In this document: piece by piece, positions 35,930 to 43,445 of the stretch
Numbering within the stretch: the first letter of the stretch is position 1
Layout: each line of letters starts with the position of its first letter
Assembly (NCBI GenBank): GCA_016787525.1
Contig: JAEUUP010000044.1
Span: 62,001 to 126,000, forward strand
Origin: Saprospiraceae bacterium
Lineage (GTDB): Bacteria; Bacteroidota; Bacteroidia; Chitinophagales; Saprospiraceae
Direction: 5' to 3'
DNA length: 64,000 nucleotides
The notes under the pieces: model-generated
The model's database searches: none
What the model was told of the DNA's origin: nothing
What the model saw: only the letters and a program-made list of their open reading frames with translations
Position numbers and translations under genes: made by a program

Positions 35930-36520
35930 ATCCTAAATTAATTTAGATTGTTAAAAGAAAATTCATACACAAATAAACAGCCAAGTTTTGAATTTGCACT
36001 ATTCAGACGCATATTTATTTTCAAGTAACAGAATATTTCATCTTAAAAAAACATTTTAAAATCAACATTAATCGGTTGATAATTTACTTATAATGGAACT
36101 TATTGGCGATTAAAATGCTTTATAATTGTGTTTTCAACACTTTTTTGAAAGTTTTGAAAAATTTGCCCTTGACAAATACACTAAGATAACCTTAACTTGC
36201 GGCATATTTCAGAACAACATGTCACATCCAACTTTCCAATCGTACAGATACCTTTTCAAAAGGTGTAGTGTTCAATAAATTACATGATAAATTGAGTATC
36301 AGTCAGTTACATTTTTCATTTTTTCCGTCTTTATAATGCAACTATACTGAGGGGATAATCGTAAATTATAACCTATCAGTTGTCGTCATATTTTAGTTAT
36401 ACTGAAAACCGAAACCTTGAACATATATTTTGTTAAACAATGATTTTTAAAACTTTGATTGTTTCACTAAACACAGGTTTCAAACACTGTCAACGCATGA
36501 GAGAAGCAAGTACATCGTCA
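35930..36520. other. AT-rich intergenic region upstream of the RsbW-like gene
   Basis: Nearly 600 bp hold one 10-mer (36345). I see no other gene. An in-frame ATG at 36440 extends the next CDS but would translate the AT-rich leader; a start at 36497 or 36521 fits the family better. Confidence 0.5.
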
Positions 36521-36904
36521 ATGAAATTGAGCTCAAACCCTTGTAACGTCGAAAAAGTAACAACTTACGTTGAATTCTTAGCCAGCAAATTTCGTTTTGC
36601 ACCAGACACTTACGGAAATGTTCTCATTAGCTTAACAGAAGCTGTCAATAATGCCATTATACATGGTAATAAACAAGATGAGAACAAAATGGTAGAAGTA
36701 CTGACAGCAACCCGAAACGGCAAGTTGGCTATCACGGTCAAAGATGAAGGCAAAGGCTTCGACTATTCCAATCTACCAGACCCTACTTGTGCAGAAAGGA
36801 TTCGTGAATGCGGCGGGCGTGGCGTTTTTTTGATGCGCCAATTAAGTGATCGCTGCCGTTTCCAAGACAATGGTCGAGTTGTAGAAATGGAGTTCAAACT
36901 TTAA
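36521..36904 (+). CDS. RsbW-like anti-sigma factor serine kinase (HATPase)
   Basis: This is a GHKL ATPase of the RsbW/SpoIIAB type, usually 130-150 residues. With the start at 36521 the protein is 127 residues and begins MKLSSNPCNVEKV, which aligns with relatives; 36497 (MREAS) and 36440 are longer in-frame options. The ATP-binding motifs are LTEAVNNAIIHGN (N box) and VKDEGKGFDYSNLPDP (G1), then GGRGVFLMRQLSDR. It probably phosphorylates an anti-sigma antagonist or acts in a partner switch; no partner lies beside it. A terminator follows at 36937. Confidence 0.85.
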   Translation: MKLSSNPCNVEKVTTYVEFLASKFRFAPDTYGNVLISLTEAVNNAIIHGNKQDENKMVEVLTATRNGKLAITVKDEGKGFDYSNLPDPTCAERIRECGGRGVFLMRQLSDRCRFQDNGRVVEMEFKL

Positions 36905-36936
36905 AACAAAGTCAAAAAACAGGCTCTTTAAGAAAC

Positions 36937-36968
36937 GAAGCGGACGAGTTGTAAGGCTCATCCGCTTT
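36937..36968 (+). terminator. Terminator of the RsbW-like gene
   Basis: GAAGCGGACGAG pairs with CTCATCCGCTTTC with one mismatch and loop TTGTAAGG. It is followed by TGTTT, a short T stretch, 33 bp past the stop. Confidence 0.65.
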
Positions 36969-37031
36969 CTGTTTAAAAGTATTTGTGCTTACCTAATTTT
37001 GTTTTCTTTATTTTTTCCTAGTTTTATTTAC

Positions 37032-37126
37032 CAATACTTCGGTAATTCTTTAGTTGAAAAACGGCGGCTTCGCCTTCGGCGGCTATTTTAAGTTATTTTA
37101 GGTACTAAACAATTACCGAACTATTG
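37032..37126. mobile_element. MITE-like palindromic element, copy 2 (95 bp)
   Basis: The left 43 bases are nearly identical to copy 1 (15617-15744). The right end, AATTACCGAACTATTG, is the inverted repeat of CAATACTTCGGTAATT with one mismatch. The interior differs and is shorter. The flanks show ATTTA on both sides (one extra base at the left), compatible with a 5-bp duplication. The right ATTTA includes the stop codon (TTA at 37129-37131) of the histidine kinase gene. Confidence 0.7.
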
Positions 37127-37128
37127 AT

Positions 37129-39273
37129 TTATACACCTTGTGCAGGTATAGATATGTAAAACTTAGTTCCCATATTTTCTTCTGAATCAAACCAAATGCG
37201 CCCATTGTATTTTTCAACGATGTTTTTACAAATAGTCAGACCTATACCCGTTCCTTCAAACTGCCCTTTTTTGTTGAGTTGCTGAAACAAAACGAATACT
37301 TTATTGCTAAAATCTTTTTTTATACCAATACCATTGTCTGCAATAGTTAGTATTATCTGACCATTATCTTCTTTACCTTCAATGCGTACAATAGGCACTT
37401 GGGTTGTAAATTTGAGCGCATTACCAATTAAATTTTGAAATAACTGTAACAAATGAAGGCGATTCATACGAATACTTGGTAAATTATCGGAATACTCAAT
37501 TTGGGCATTCTTAGACTGAATTGCATTGTGTAAGTTGGCTTTTACATCTTCTAAGACTTCCTCAGGGCGAATAACTTCCGCCCCAGGTTGTTGTGATACA
37601 ACTTGCGAAAAATCTAACAAATCAGTTAGTAAGCTATACATTCTTTTAACACCTGCATTGACAAACTGCATGTATTCTTTAGCAGAGTCGGGCAAATCTT
37701 TACCATGCTTCATTTGAATCAAACCAATATACGAGCCAATACTTCTTAATGGTTCTTTCAAGTCGTGAGCTACGACATAGGCAAATTGAGACAAAATCTC
37801 ATTCGATTCTTCAAGGCGTTTGTACTGGTTTTGAATCTCTTCATTTTTTAGTTTCAGTGAACGATAATTACGCCCACGCAACTGTATCGTATAACTCAAA
37901 AACAATACAATCATCAAAAAAACACCAATACTTAATATCAAAAATAAACGATTCTCACGCGCTTTCAATGAATTCAGTTCATTCTCTCTCTTTTCTGAAT
38001 TGAACTTAATTTCCAAACCTGCAACACTACGTGCTTTTTCAATACTAAAAATCGAATCGTTGAGCGCATTCGCTAAATTCAGATATTTTAATGCACTTTC
38101 TCTATCATTTTTCTCGAAACGAACCAGGAACATCTGATAATTCGCTTTTTGAATAATCTCTTTGTAATCGTATTTATTAGCTAACTCAAGGCCTTTCAAA
38201 AATTCTCGTTCAGCTTCACTTAATCGCTTTTGCTCACGATAAAGCGTTCCAAGTTTGTAATGCAATTCTGCTTGGTCAACATTTATAAATTGAGTCTCGT
38301 ACTGTAAGCATTGCTTAAAAAAGTTTTCTGATTGGTCATATTTTTTTTGTTGCTGATACGCTTCTGCAATGAGCATTAGCGTCCGTGCAATATAGGCTTT
38401 ATAGTTCATCCCGCGATAAATCGTTAAAGCCTCTTCATATTTTTGAAGTGCTTTGTCATATTGTCCTCGCAAGTCAAGAATTTCACCAAACCTATTGGTC
38501 GCACTCGCCAACTGAGCCTTGGCTTCCAAATCATCTGGTTTCTGAGCTCTTTGTTGATTGGCTAAACGATAAGCGATATCAATATGTTCTAAGGCTTTAT
38601 TTAGTTCTTTAGCCTTCGCATATGTATCAGCAATATCTATATGTGATACTATAAGATCAACAGTTTCTTTAAGATGTGTTGAAATATCAAGCGATTTAAG
38701 GTAGTAAGAAATCGCTTTATCATAAATTCCGACTTCACGATGAAGATGCCCTAAACCATGATAAGCTCCTGCCAACATAAAATAGTCAACAGGTGTGGCT
38801 TTTTCTGCCAATTCCAATACCCGTTCGTAGTAACTATATGAGGCTTTAAAATTGCCAATTTTACGGCTTACAATGGCTAAGTCATTAAAAATCGTTGTTT
38901 TAAGGGTATCATGTAAACCTGTTGCCGTTTTCGCTGCTGACTCATAAGCCTCTATAGCCTTATCTAGTATAGCATTATCTTCATAGATGAAACCAATATC
39001 CCGTTGTACAGAAAAAACTTCTTCAGCAGAGCCCCTTTTACGTGCTTTCTCTAAGGCAACATCGGCATATATAAGTGCAACAGGCATATCACTATATGAA
39101 TATTGATTCGCATAACTCAATATTTCTAAAACATTTTTGTTTTGCATTGCCTTATTAATACTATCGCGATTCGATGCAATAGTTGATAAGTCAGCCCCCC
39201 TCAGTAAAAAAGTGCCACATAAAAAAACAAAGCATAAAAACCATCGAAAAGTCCTGTGTAGAGTTCTCTCCAT
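37129..39273 (-). CDS. TPR-containing sensor histidine kinase
   Basis: The 714-residue protein has a signal peptide (residues 1-27, FLLRGAD). A row of TPR repeats (about 30-400; motif examples AIEAYESAAKTATGLHDTLK, DKALQKYEEALTIYRG and QSENFFKQCLQYETQF) is likely periplasmic. One transmembrane helix lies at about 443-465. The cytoplasmic kinase has the H box FAYVVAHDLKEPLRSIGSYI, N box NLIGNALKFT, G1 DNGIGIK and G2 GTGIGLTICKNIV. A cognate response regulator is not adjacent. Two GG-leader peptide genes lie 150-400 bp upstream on the same strand, so peptide sensing by the TPRs is a testable inference. Confidence 0.93.
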   Translation of the reverse strand: MERTLHRTFRWFLCFVFLCGTFLLRGADLSTIASNRDSINKAMQNKNVLEILSYANQYSYSDMPVALIYADVALEKARKRGSAEEVFSVQRDIGFIYEDNAILDKAIEAYESAAKTATGLHDTLKTTIFNDLAIVSRKIGNFKASYSYYERVLELAEKATPVDYFMLAGAYHGLGHLHREVGIYDKAISYYLKSLDISTHLKETVDLIVSHIDIADTYAKAKELNKALEHIDIAYRLANQQRAQKPDDLEAKAQLASATNRFGEILDLRGQYDKALQKYEEALTIYRGMNYKAYIARTLMLIAEAYQQQKKYDQSENFFKQCLQYETQFINVDQAELHYKLGTLYREQKRLSEAEREFLKGLELANKYDYKEIIQKANYQMFLVRFEKNDRESALKYLNLANALNDSIFSIEKARSVAGLEIKFNSEKRENELNSLKARENRLFLILSIGVFLMIVLFLSYTIQLRGRNYRSLKLKNEEIQNQYKRLEESNEILSQFAYVVAHDLKEPLRSIGSYIGLIQMKHGKDLPDSAKEYMQFVNAGVKRMYSLLTDLLDFSQVVSQQPGAEVIRPEEVLEDVKANLHNAIQSKNAQIEYSDNLPSIRMNRLHLLQLFQNLIGNALKFTTQVPIVRIEGKEDNGQIILTIADNGIGIKKDFSNKVFVLFQQLNKKGQFEGTGIGLTICKNIVEKYNGRIWFDSEENMGTKFYISIPAQGV

Positions 39274-39426
39274 GTCGAGTCATCTGTATTGGTTAAAAAT
39301 TAGTTTCATGAAATTCCTATCGGTAAATGCATAATTCAAAAAGTATAAACTGAGAAATGTCTCAAAAATTAGACCACTTCTCAAGCTAAAAAGCCTCAAA
39401 AGGGTTTTTCACTGAAGCTATCTGTT

Positions 39427-39588
39427 TTAGCCATTCGTCTTACAAGGGCTACTTGTTGTTGTGCCACCACCAGGGCGCATACGTCGTTTATCATCATTTT
39501 TGCTCCCTCCCTTAACATGCACCAAATCCTGCGCGTTAAGTATTTCAGTTGCTGTTAGCACTTGTTGGATATTTGCAATTTTTTTCAT
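39427..39588 (-). CDS. GG-leader peptide precursor P2 (53 aa), KRRxRPGGG family
   Basis: This is a short gene. The translation is MKKIANIQQVLTATEILNAQ, DLVHVKGGSKNDDKRRMRPG, GGTTTSSPCKTNG. The leader (residues 1-28) ends in a double glycine (KGG), as in peptides cut by C39-type export peptidases. The 25-residue core holds DDKRRMRPGGG, shared with the peptides at 39675 and 51056. It is in tandem with P1, 86 bp apart, and 153 bp upstream of the TPR kinase. A secreted signalling or antimicrobial peptide is inferred from the leader. Confidence 0.8.
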   Translation of the reverse strand: MKKIANIQQVLTATEILNAQDLVHVKGGSKNDDKRRMRPGGGTTTSSPCKTNG

Positions 39589-39664
39589 TATACTAAACAT
39601 AGTTTTGGACAGGCTCTAAGTAGCTCTGCGTGTTTTTAAATATTATGTCAGAGTTTTAAGATTT

Positions 39665-39674
39665 TACTGAGGGG
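39665..39674. repeat. 10-mer copy abutting the P1 stop codon
   Basis: TACTGAGGGG ends at 39674, directly next to the minus-strand stop codon at 39675-39677. A similar close approach to stop codons is seen at 11010 (four bases after a stop) and 62505 (overlapping a stop). Confidence 0.8.
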
Positions 39675-39887
39675 TCAATGTGTCGAAATACCACCGCCTG
39701 GGCGGTCACGTCTTTTGTCGTCCGCCGTTGCACACAAAGGTCCAACACCATTCCCCTGTACTTCTTCGCTCACATTTGCCAAAACATCTGTGTTGGCAGT
39801 ACCTCCACGAATAGCTGACATCTCTGTGGTAGTCAAAGCATTAATAGACTTACCTAATAAAAGACTGATTGAGTTAATTTTTTTCAT
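39675..39887 (-). CDS. GG-leader peptide precursor P1 (70 aa), KRRxRPGGG family
   Basis: The leader begins MKKINSISLLLGKSINALTT and ends in IRGG (residues 28-29). The remaining 41 residues run TANTDVLANVSEEVQGNGVG and PLCATADDKRRDRPGGGIST, ending in H. The DDKRRDRPGGG core matches P2 and P3. One Cys (about 52) and no transmembrane segment are present. It is the first of two tandem peptide genes upstream of the TPR kinase, with a plausible promoter about 60 bp upstream. Processing genes (C39 protease, ABC exporter) are not in this window. Confidence 0.82.
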   Translation of the reverse strand: MKKINSISLLLGKSINALTTTEMSAIRGGTANTDVLANVSEEVQGNGVGPLCATADDKRRDRPGGGISTH

Positions 39888-39947
39888 TGCTTATGAATTT
39901 GTGTTTTAACGAATTTTAGTAAAAAGTAACGATTTCCTTATCACAAC

Positions 39948-39981
39948 CAAAGATATTCCGTGCATAAACCTTGAATTCAAA
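39948..39981 (-). promoter_or_regulatory. Predicted P1 promoter
   Basis: On the minus strand, TATCTTTG (39955-39948) fits the Bacteroidota TAnnTTTG -7 box exactly. TTTG (39981-39978) lies 22 bases further upstream as a -33 element. The box lies about 60 bp ahead of the P1 ATG. Confidence 0.6.
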
Positions 39982-40163
39982 TTTTTTTTGAAAAAAATGA
40001 CAGCCTATAAAATTAAAATCGCTATAAAATTTTATGCTTACTTCTCTACAAAAAAACAATTTATAACAAAATACCTATAATTTTTTTTATCGTATTGTGC
40101 CTAAGTTTCGGCTAAGATTGGGTTGCGTTTTTTACATGGTTTTTTATTAAAAATTAGAAAAAA

Positions 40164-40197
40164 TGCCCCAAATCTTCAATACTGAAAATTTGAGGCA
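40164..40197 (-). terminator. Terminator of the DUF2807 gene
   Basis: On the minus strand TGCCTCAAAT and TTCA pair with TGAA and ATTTGGGGCA around a four-base loop, followed by six Ts. It begins 38 bp past the stop at 40235. Confidence 0.8.
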
Positions 40198-40234
40198 TCT
40201 TCGTGACAACACCCGAAGCACTGCTAACTGCTAT

Positions 40235-40933
40235 CTATTTCGTCATTTTATTACTTTTCACAGACCCATTGCCAACTCTATTTATTCTTGTCGCTATACC
40301 TAAACCCGTATTTTCTACGTCACCATTGCCATACAAGTCCACTTCATAGGTCTCGGAGGCATTGAAACGCACATTACCATTGCCTTTCAAATTAACTTTA
40401 GCCTTGGCAGCTGTCAAATCCACAGCATCCACGTCGCCATTACCCTTTAAGTCAATATCCAAAACATCAACTTTCGACCCCCTCAGTAAAATATCCCCAT
40501 TACCAAAGTTTTCAGCTCTAAAATAACGACCATTCAAACCCACAATTTGTGCCTCACCATTCGATTTTTGCGTATAAACTGACATCTCAGGCATTGTCAC
40601 TTTTATCACTATATTGTTATTTTTCAACCACGTATTAGAACCCAATTTTTTCTTATCGAGTTTGAAGGTCAATTTATGCTCTTTATTATCTCCTTGAATC
40701 AGTAAAAAATCTGACAAATTATCATCTATTTCTATGTCCAAAGACTTAGCTTGACCAATACGAATCAACACTTTAGCCGAAAAGTCCACCTCAATTTTAT
40801 CAAAATCAATAACATCAGGCTTCACATTCACAATATTTCCAGAGCCTTCTATGCTTCTCCACTGCTCTTGAGCAAGCACCGAAACACTATTCAATAAACC
40901 TATGGCAACAACAAAAACGATTAGATTTTTCAT
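40235..40933 (-). CDS. Head-GIN domain (DUF2807) secreted protein
   Basis: The 232-residue protein has a signal peptide (cleavage near residue 22, VLAQEQW). The repeated beta-helix pattern GNGDI, KGNGDVDA, KGNGNVRF, YGNGDVENT and VGNGSVKS is the hallmark of head-GIN/DUF2807 putative adhesin domains. The N-terminal half, with IEGSGNIVNVKPDV, fits the family. An envelope or surface role is expected; substrates are unknown. One 10-mer is read as ILLRGSK within the repeats. Confidence 0.85.
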   Translation of the reverse strand: MKNLIVFVVAIGLLNSVSVLAQEQWRSIEGSGNIVNVKPDVIDFDKIEVDFSAKVLIRIGQAKSLDIEIDDNLSDFLLIQGDNKEHKLTFKLDKKKLGSNTWLKNNNIVIKVTMPEMSVYTQKSNGEAQIVGLNGRYFRAENFGNGDILLRGSKVDVLDIDLKGNGDVDAVDLTAAKAKVNLKGNGNVRFNASETYEVDLYGNGDVENTGLGIATRINRVGNGSVKSNKMTK

Positions 40934-41030
40934 CTTTCGATTAATTTTAAAATTTTAATAGAATTGTTTTTAATTTAAAGCTTTTTCATGGCATCCTCTC
41001 AGTAATGATTCACAATCAATGTTTTAGAAC

Positions 41031-41876
41031 CTACTTTGAGTGATTTTTTTTTGAAATACTAAACCAAGGCATCACAAACTCTCGACTTTGTGAGTAAGAA
41101 GTACCTCTCATTTTCCCTTCTTCCAGACAACCTGAATGAAAATAAGTATTGGATTGGTCACTCGTCGTAAAAGAAAAATAAAGTTTGCCCCAAGCCGTGT
41201 GAATCTGACCATTGGTGAAAGGTGTGCCATAAAAAACACCACTCATTTGACCTTTTTCGACTGCTGTGATAGCAAAATCTTTGACATAAGATTGAGCAGT
41301 CGGCGATGGGCGCAAGTCCAATGACCAAACTCCTATCGCTTGATTGACCAAACGACTTTGAGTAGCCTCCGCCGATTCCTGTTCAAAACGGTATTGATGA
41401 CGGCGCAAAAAAGTCTCTGTTCCGTCGTATTTGACTTCTTTAGTGATTATCAGTATTTTATTTGACCACTCAATAGTCTCTCGAATAAGCGATTTTTGGT
41501 TGTTATCCTCCCCGTTGCAGGTCAATACCATACGATTCTCTCCCCTTTCTATCAGTGTCATAAGGCTTTTATAAAAACTCACTTTGTCACCTTTTTTGGT
41601 AACAAAAATTTCACTCGTATTATACACAGCGTCTCCGTTGGGTTCGATATAGGTCGTATAGACATTCATCTTTTTATCCACAATGGCGAAACTGGCGAAT
41701 GTGGTCAACTCCACTTTTGTTTTATCGTCTTGATAGTCCGTGTATTCCAACACGCCTTTCCAATTACCTTGTAAAAAACCAAAATCGTCAATGGACGGTG
41801 CTGCGAGAGGATTTTGTCCAAACGATAAAGCAACGATGAGTAATTTCAATGCGAGAATGATGAGTGCGTTTTTCAT
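41031..41876 (-). CDS. Secreted hypothetical protein, 281 aa
   Basis: The start at 41876 (MKNALIILALKLLIVALSFG) gives a clean signal peptide. Upstream in-frame ATGs to 41951 would add a non-signal extension. The mature part looks lipocalin- or DUF-like beta-rich: GFLQGNWKGVLEYTDYQDDK near residue 35 and the paired block AIGVWSLDLRPS, then GVFYGTPFTNGQIHTAWGKL. The FLQGNWKG start is reminiscent of the many small-molecule-binding beta-barrels described as hypothetical in Bacteroidota. I cannot assign a function. Confidence 0.65.
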   Translation of the reverse strand: MKNALIILALKLLIVALSFGQNPLAAPSIDDFGFLQGNWKGVLEYTDYQDDKTKVELTTFASFAIVDKKMNVYTTYIEPNGDAVYNTSEIFVTKKGDKVSFYKSLMTLIERGENRMVLTCNGEDNNQKSLIRETIEWSNKILIITKEVKYDGTETFLRRHQYRFEQESAEATQSRLVNQAIGVWSLDLRPSPTAQSYVKDFAITAVEKGQMSGVFYGTPFTNGQIHTAWGKLYFSFTTSDQSNTYFHSGCLEEGKMRGTSYSQSREFVMPWFSISKKNHSK

Positions 41877-41972
41877 TTTCTTTTGTCTTAATTTTTTTAT
41901 TGAAATAATGATTGTGCGATTTTTAAAAATCATAACACAAAGGTGAGTCAAACGCTCATCGCAATCGCTCCG

Positions 41973-42004
41973 AATAATGATTTGAACCGCTTCAAATCAT
42001 TATT
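41973..42004 (-). promoter_or_regulatory. Perfect 14-bp palindrome upstream of the secreted-protein gene
   Basis: AATAATGATTTGAA (41973-41986) pairs with TTCAAATCATTATT (41991-42004) around CCGC. It is 97 bp upstream of the minus-strand start at 41876 with no T run, so an operator or 5' untranslated structure is more likely than a terminator. Confidence 0.4.
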
Positions 42005-42255
42005 TGACACCTGCATTGATTTGAAGCCATCTAGACTAAAACTCTAATTATATGATAATCAACCACTTAGTACAAAATAAAATTTTAACTTTATAGGAAA
42101 AACTTTCATCACACACTTTGTTTTCATAAAAAAAGGCGTGACAGACACCCCTCAGTATATTGTACAAAAGAGAGGTATTCCAAAAAAAAATGGTCAGGAA
42201 GGACAAATAAAGCCTGTAATTGAAGAATTAGTTAGGCACTTTTTTTGAAAAATAT

Positions 42256-42285
42256 TTTGATTTCCACCCTAAAGTCTTAATTTTG
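42256..42285 (+). promoter_or_regulatory. Predicted rpsT promoter
   Basis: TTTG (42256-42259), 18 bases, then TAATTTTG (42278-42285). The -7 box matches TAnnTTTG and is about 50 bp upstream of the rpsT ATG; the spacer is one base short of the usual 19. Confidence 0.65.
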
Positions 42286-42334
42286 CGCTCCGAAATTGTA
42301 AACAATAATTGAAAATATAAAATCGTCGTATAAA

Positions 42335-42592
42335 ATGGCACATCACGCATCAGCAAAAAAACGTATTCGTCAAATTTCAGCACGCCGTTTGAGAAACCGT
42401 TTTTACAAAAAAACAACTCGTTCAGCTATTAAATCATTGCGTTCAATGACTTCAAAAGAAGATGCAGAAACATTCCTTCCAAAAGTTATCAGTATGGTTG
42501 ATAAATTAGCGAAACGTGGCAGTTTCCACAAAAACAAAGCATCAAACCTCAAAAGCGGTTTGACAAAACACGTCGCTCACTTAGCAGCTTAA
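42335..42592 (+). CDS. rpsT: 30S ribosomal protein S20
   Basis: The 85-residue protein is highly basic with MAHHASAKKRIRQISARRLR, the S20 N-terminus that binds 16S rRNA, and the helical C-terminus KRGSFHKNKASNLKSGLTKH. The length is normal. Its own promoter and terminator suggest a single-gene transcript. Confidence 0.97.
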   Translation: MAHHASAKKRIRQISARRLRNRFYKKTTRSAIKSLRSMTSKEDAETFLPKVISMVDKLAKRGSFHKNKASNLKSGLTKHVAHLAA

Positions 42593-42622
42593 TCTTCACC
42601 TCAAATATTGAGGGAATATATA

Positions 42623-42666
42623 AAAAGTGTTTCATTTCATCTGTGTCGTTGAAGTGAAACGCTTTT
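42623..42666 (+). terminator. rpsT terminator
   Basis: AAAAGTGTTTCATTTCA pairs with TGAAGTGAAACGCTTTT using two G-U wobbles; loop about nine bases. It begins 31 bp past the rpsT stop. Confidence 0.75.
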
Positions 42667-42746
42667 CCTGTTTTTACAATGCTTACTTTTTTGCTTTCCC
42701 AAATCCAAACACACGTTCCCTCCGTACGTTTCCTAAAAAAACGGAA

Positions 42747-43292
42747 ATGGCAATCAACAAATATCATTTTATCACACATTGGCGCGTCGAAGCGACTTGC
42801 CAAGAAGTTTACAACACACTCAAAGAAGCAGATGATCTCAAACGCTGGTGGCCTTCTGTCTATCTCGATGTCAAAACCCATAAAAAAGGAGACACCCACG
42901 GTTTAGGAAAAATAGTCGAACTCTACACCAAAGGTTTTCTTCCTTACACCTTGAAATGGCAATTTGAAGTCACCGACGTACAGCCCAACACTTATTCAGG
43001 TTTTTCCCTACGGGCTTTCGGCGATTTTGTCGGACGTGGTATTTGGACTTTTGAGCAAGATGGCAAATTTTGCGAAATTACTTATGACTGGGAACTCGAA
43101 GCTGAGAAGCCCATTTTGAAATATCTTTCATTTTTGATGAAGCCGCTGTTTTCATCGAATCATCATTGGGCAATGCGCAAAGGACAGGAAAGTTTAAAAT
43201 TGGAATTGCGTCGTCGAAATGGCGAGTCAAATGTTGCACCACCGCCGCCGCCAACTTTTCCTCACAATATACTGAATAACAATATTTTGTAA
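42747..43292 (+). CDS. SRPBCC-family protein
   Basis: The 181-residue protein starts at 42747 (MAINKYHFITHWRVEATCQE). An earlier in-frame ATG at 42627 would translate the rpsT terminator. The START/Bet v 1-like pattern is visible: VEATCQEVYNTLKEADDLKRW, a polar strand block, then RAFGDFVGRGIWTFEQDGKF and a C-terminal amphipathic helix. Ligand and role are unknown. The C-terminal tail is Pro-rich (APPPPPTF). A terminator follows at 43375. Confidence 0.8.
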   Translation: MAINKYHFITHWRVEATCQEVYNTLKEADDLKRWWPSVYLDVKTHKKGDTHGLGKIVELYTKGFLPYTLKWQFEVTDVQPNTYSGFSLRAFGDFVGRGIWTFEQDGKFCEITYDWELEAEKPILKYLSFLMKPLFSSNHHWAMRKGQESLKLELRRRNGESNVAPPPPPTFPHNILNNNIL

Positions 43293-43374
43293 GATACACC
43301 TACCCCTCAGTATAATATCAATTTTTAACGCTTTTTAACAAGGTTTTTCAGTTAAAAATATTGAAATTTGCCCC

Positions 43375-43401
43375 GCCTCTCAGAAGCGAGGCTTTTTTTT
43401 T
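43375..43401 (+). terminator. Terminator after the SRPBCC gene
   Basis: GCCTC (43375-43379) pairs with GAGGC (43388-43392) around TCAGAAGC, followed by nine Ts. It separates the SRPBCC gene from the MoxR cluster. Confidence 0.85.
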
Positions 43402-43445
43402 GACGATAAATTATCATTCGCTATAACCAAACCGTACATACTGTT

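Larger units (their letters stand above)
39888..40234. other. Intergenic region between P1 and the DUF2807 gene
   Basis: About 350 bp hold the P1 promoter (39948-39981), a very AT-rich middle and the terminator of the next minus-strand gene (40164-40197). No further gene is seen. Confidence 0.6.
41877..42334. other. Intergenic region between a secreted-protein gene and rpsT
   Basis: About 460 bp contain a perfect hairpin (41973-42004), one 10-mer (42148) and the rpsT promoter (42256-42285). No other gene is seen. Confidence 0.6.

Noticed and set aside
36440-36520. N-terminal extension of the RsbW-like protein from 36440
   Set aside because: The extra residues fall outside the usual family N-terminus, and the sequence resembles AT-rich intergenic DNA.
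39351-39383. A hairpin between P2 and the TPR kinase
   Set aside because: Only six plus two base pairs with mismatches; too weak to call a terminator or operator.
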